From Acinetobacter bohemicus ANC 3994 (lineage in GTDB: Bacteria > Pseudomonadota > Gammaproteobacteria > Pseudomonadales > Moraxellaceae): 32,896 nt of DNA. Location: assembly GCF_000367925.1 (NCBI RefSeq), contig NZ_KB849167.1, positions 1 to 32,896 of the forward strand, written 5' to 3'. The position numbers and the translations under genes are program-made. Positions 31,279 through 32,896 of this stretch are shown here, one piece after another. How positions within the stretch are numbered: the first letter of the stretch is position 1; every line of letters starts with the position of its first letter. A model generated the notes under the pieces. The model did no database searches, was not told where the DNA came from, and saw only the letters and a program-made list of their open reading frames with translations.

Positions 31279-32896
31279 TAATATGATCCCTTATCGCCGT
31301 ATATATATTCTCTACAATAATATTATGATTTTTCATTAATATTTTCATATGAAAAGGTGTTGTCATAAAACCTAACTCAATTAAAATCTTATATTTAGCT
31401 TTGTTCTTCAACACTCCCAAATCAGATCTAGATTTAGCAACTCCTTTTATTTGTGAGTACCCTTTAATAACTTTATCTGCTAATTCTTTTCCATTATCAT
31501 CAATATAACATATCACTGCAGAATTACTAGTTAGATTCTCTAAACCATCACAATGAAGCGAAATAAAATAATCTGCTTTCGAAAAATTTGCAATTTCATT
31601 TCTATAATTAATTGGTGCAACAGATGATATTCCCAGTGATTTACATACCGAAATTTCAGGTATAGACATATATGAAATTGTTTCTTTTTTATCTCTTGTT
31701 AATATTACATTATGACCATCTCTCTCAAGTAGTTTTTTTATATCAACGGCCCTTTCAAATACATATTCAGATTCTGTTGGACTTTTAGGATCTTTATTTT
31801 CAATAAATTGAAAATACTTATGAGCATTATTAATTATTTCATCAGGTAAATCTTGCCAAGAGTAATTCTGACCTACTTTGAATTTAGAATCTCCAAAATT
31901 TTCTTTCATTTTTAATAATCTTATTTGTGTTCCAACATTTGCTTTACTACCTAATATTCCATGCCCAGGATCAAGCACTATTATTTTCTTATTAGATTTT
32001 GAATTTGGGCTGTATGTTGTATTTTGATAAGGAGTAACTTTCCTGTTATCTTCTGTAATACATTTATCTCTTATATCTTTATTTAAGGGTATTGCACCAT
32101 CACTTAAAAAATGTTTAGTTTTTGAAGCAATTTCTGCTTTATATATTCTTCCATCACCATTTACATCTAATCCACTATTTCTCCCATATTTTTCTACACG
32201 CAAATCAGCATGTTTATCTTCTTTATTATTTAATTCTCTTTTAGTTTCTGCAAAAACAATATGCTCTGCTCTTCCGCTTGAAGCTGGAAACAATACCTGT
32301 AAATAAAAATCTACGAATTCTAATTCTTTATTAGCTAAATTATTAAAGTACTGTTTAACATAATCTAATTGCTGAACCTCTGTCATTTGAGCAAATTCTT
32401 TTATCCTTTTTAAATTATGTAATGATTTATTTTTTGAATTATAGTAATTTGCAACTACCTCTTCAGTAACTGATTTTTTTAAAAGTTCTTTAGCCGTTTC
32501 AGGCATAAATTGTATTAAACCAGTTGCTCCTGAATTTTTTCTATTTGGAACATCTGCCTTAAAAGTACCTCCTGATTCCCAAGCAAATACAGCCATTAGA
32601 TTATTTGCCATTTTCAAAGAATTTTTTGGCCATAATTTTTCACAGATTTCAACAACTTTTTTTCTAAATTCACAAGATACTTTTGCTCCCCAAATTAAAT
32701 CATAATCCTTGCACACACATCTTACTTGTTTATTATCTACTTGAGCTGTTGGTTTTCCTGAATCTAAACCATGCTCTTGTTTAATCTGGACTTTCTCACC
32801 TGAAGGTGTCGAAGGTGTCGAAGGTGTCGAAGGTGTCGAAGGTGTCGAAGGTGTCGAAGGTGTCGAAGGTGTCGAAGGTGTCGAAGGTGTCGAAGG
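31268..32896 (-). CDS. Large bifunctional peptidoglycan hydrolase effector (muramidase-like + Amidase_3), N-terminus outside window
   Basis: The last 542 residues of a longer protein; the frame is open to the window edge (the first internal GTG, 32716, is not a credible start). Visible residues 1-30 are (Pro-Ser-Thr)10, then a short hydrophilic linker. Residues about 60-215 form a lysozyme/transglycosylase-like domain with catalytic Glu107 in AVFAWESGG and SGATGLIQFMPETA. Residues 244-255 (DVNGDGRIYKAE) are a complete EF-hand loop. Residues about 303-540 form a zinc-dependent N-acetylmuramoyl-L-alanine amidase (Amidase_3): IVLDPGHG (His312), a Glu in SEYVFERA (about 377), DYFISLHCDG (His448) and ILIELGF (Glu507). 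All expected zinc and catalytic positions are present. It should cut both glycan and peptide links. No signal peptide can be judged. The linker and coupled immunity gene suggest a secreted antibacterial effector, perhaps fused to VgrG or another carrier. Confidence 0.85.
   Translation of the reverse strand, partial: PSTPSTPSTPSTPSTPSTPSTPSTPSTPSTPSGEKVQIKQEHGLDSGKPTAQVDNKQVRCVCKDYDLIWGAKVSCEFRKKVVEICEKLWPKNSLKMANNLMAVFAWESGGTFKADVPNRKNSGATGLIQFMPETAKELLKKSVTEEVVANYYNSKNKSLHNLKRIKEFAQMTEVQQLDYVKQYFNNLANKELEFVDFYLQVLFPASSGRAEHIVFAETKRELNNKEDKHADLRVEKYGRNSGLDVNGDGRIYKAEIASKTKHFLSDGAIPLNKDIRDKCITEDNRKVTPYQNTTYSPNSKSNKKIIVLDPGHGILGSKANVGTQIRLLKMKENFGDSKFKVGQNYSWQDLPDEIINNAHKYFQFIENKDPKSPTESEYVFERAVDIKKLLERDGHNVILTRDKKETISYMSIPEISVCKSLGISSVAPINYRNEIANFSKADYFISLHCDGLENLTSNSAVICYIDDNGKELADKVIKGYSQIKGVAKSRSDLGVLKNKAKYKILIELGFMTTPFHMKILMKNHNIIVENIYTAIRDHINEN
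32132..32167 (-). other. EF-hand calcium-binding loop within the hydrolase
   Basis: The 12 codons read D-V-N-G-D-G-R-I-Y-K-A-E, with Asp, Asn, Asp at loop positions 1, 3, 5, Gly at 6, Ile at 8 and Glu at 12: a full calcium-ligand set. It lies between the two catalytic domains. Confidence 0.8.
32802..32896 (-). repeat. 9-bp tandem repeat coding a Pro-Ser-Thr linker
   Basis: Ten and a half identical copies of the unit GAAGGTGTC on the + strand, cut by the window edge. On the coding strand each unit is CCT-TCG-ACA, giving Pro-Ser-Thr. Because 9 is a multiple of 3, copy changes alter linker length without breaking the frame. The copies show no base differences, which suggests recent expansion or ongoing slippage. 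Confidence 0.95.

Noticed and set aside
31268..32716. The hydrolase as a complete 482-residue protein starting at 32716
   Set aside because: The codon there is an internal GTG without ribosome site, and the frame is open upstream through the Pro-Ser-Thr repeat to the window edge.
32802..32896. Tandem repeat as a CRISPR array
   Set aside because: The unit is 9 bp with no spacers, and it translates in frame with the hydrolase as Pro-Ser-Thr.

Overview
The window reads as an Acinetobacter chromosome segment. The support is protein-level resemblance of the F1Fo ATP synthase, Zur/Znu, DprA, AdhP and TonB copper receptor genes to that genus, low-GC codon use, and the gene style (LysM protein next to def and dprA, zur overlapping znuC). 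No ribosomal or transfer RNA gene was seen.

Layout. 1-195: left edge, at most the tail of an unseen gene. 196-2088: a TetR regulator divergent from an MpaB/rubber-oxygenase-like protein, with two short palindromes in the 39-bp gap. 2172-4764: a leftward copper pair (DUF2946 protein, then TonB-dependent copper receptor). 4857-8438: def leftward, then a rightward run of LysM protein, dprA and a TsaC/Sua5-type gene. 8439-8827: no gene, only hairpins. 8828-10689: EamA exporter divergent from an AraC regulator. 10690-12911: a transporter-tail scrap, glutathione peroxidase, a broken RcnB-like gene and a coiled-coil lipoprotein. 12970-14804: adhP and a small conserved-looking protein, separated by a gene-poor stretch. 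15020-16066: a stand-alone RelA/SpoT-domain protein. 16118-23299: the complete atpIBEFHAGDC operon, leftward, with a well-formed promoter and a shared terminator. 23470-26516: zinc uptake (znuA divergent from zur-znuC-znuB) around a perfect Zur-type palindrome. 26561-29011: a frameshifted GNAT-like gene, a LysE/RhtB exporter and a DyP peroxidase.

29018-32896 is different in character: very AT-rich, all leftward, and best explained as a polymorphic effector-immunity array. At the right edge is the C-terminal 542 residues of a large protein. It carries a (Pro-Ser-Thr)10 linker coded by a 9-bp tandem repeat, a lysozyme/transglycosylase-like domain, a textbook EF-hand loop and a zinc amidase (Amidase_3) domain. 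Its stop codon overlaps by 11 nt the start of a signal-peptide protein that is the likely periplasmic immunity factor. Downstream, two further lipoprotein genes (one with an internal stop) are each preceded by a decayed scrap of coding sequence that ends on or just before the lipoprotein start. I read these scraps as tails of older effectors whose immunity genes were kept. This is the most interesting part of the window. The delivery route (type VI secretion is the first guess) cannot be seen because the N-terminus lies outside.

Several genes are broken: the RcnB-like gene (stop plus frameshift), the GNAT-like gene (8-T tract), one lipoprotein (internal TAA) and the effector tails.
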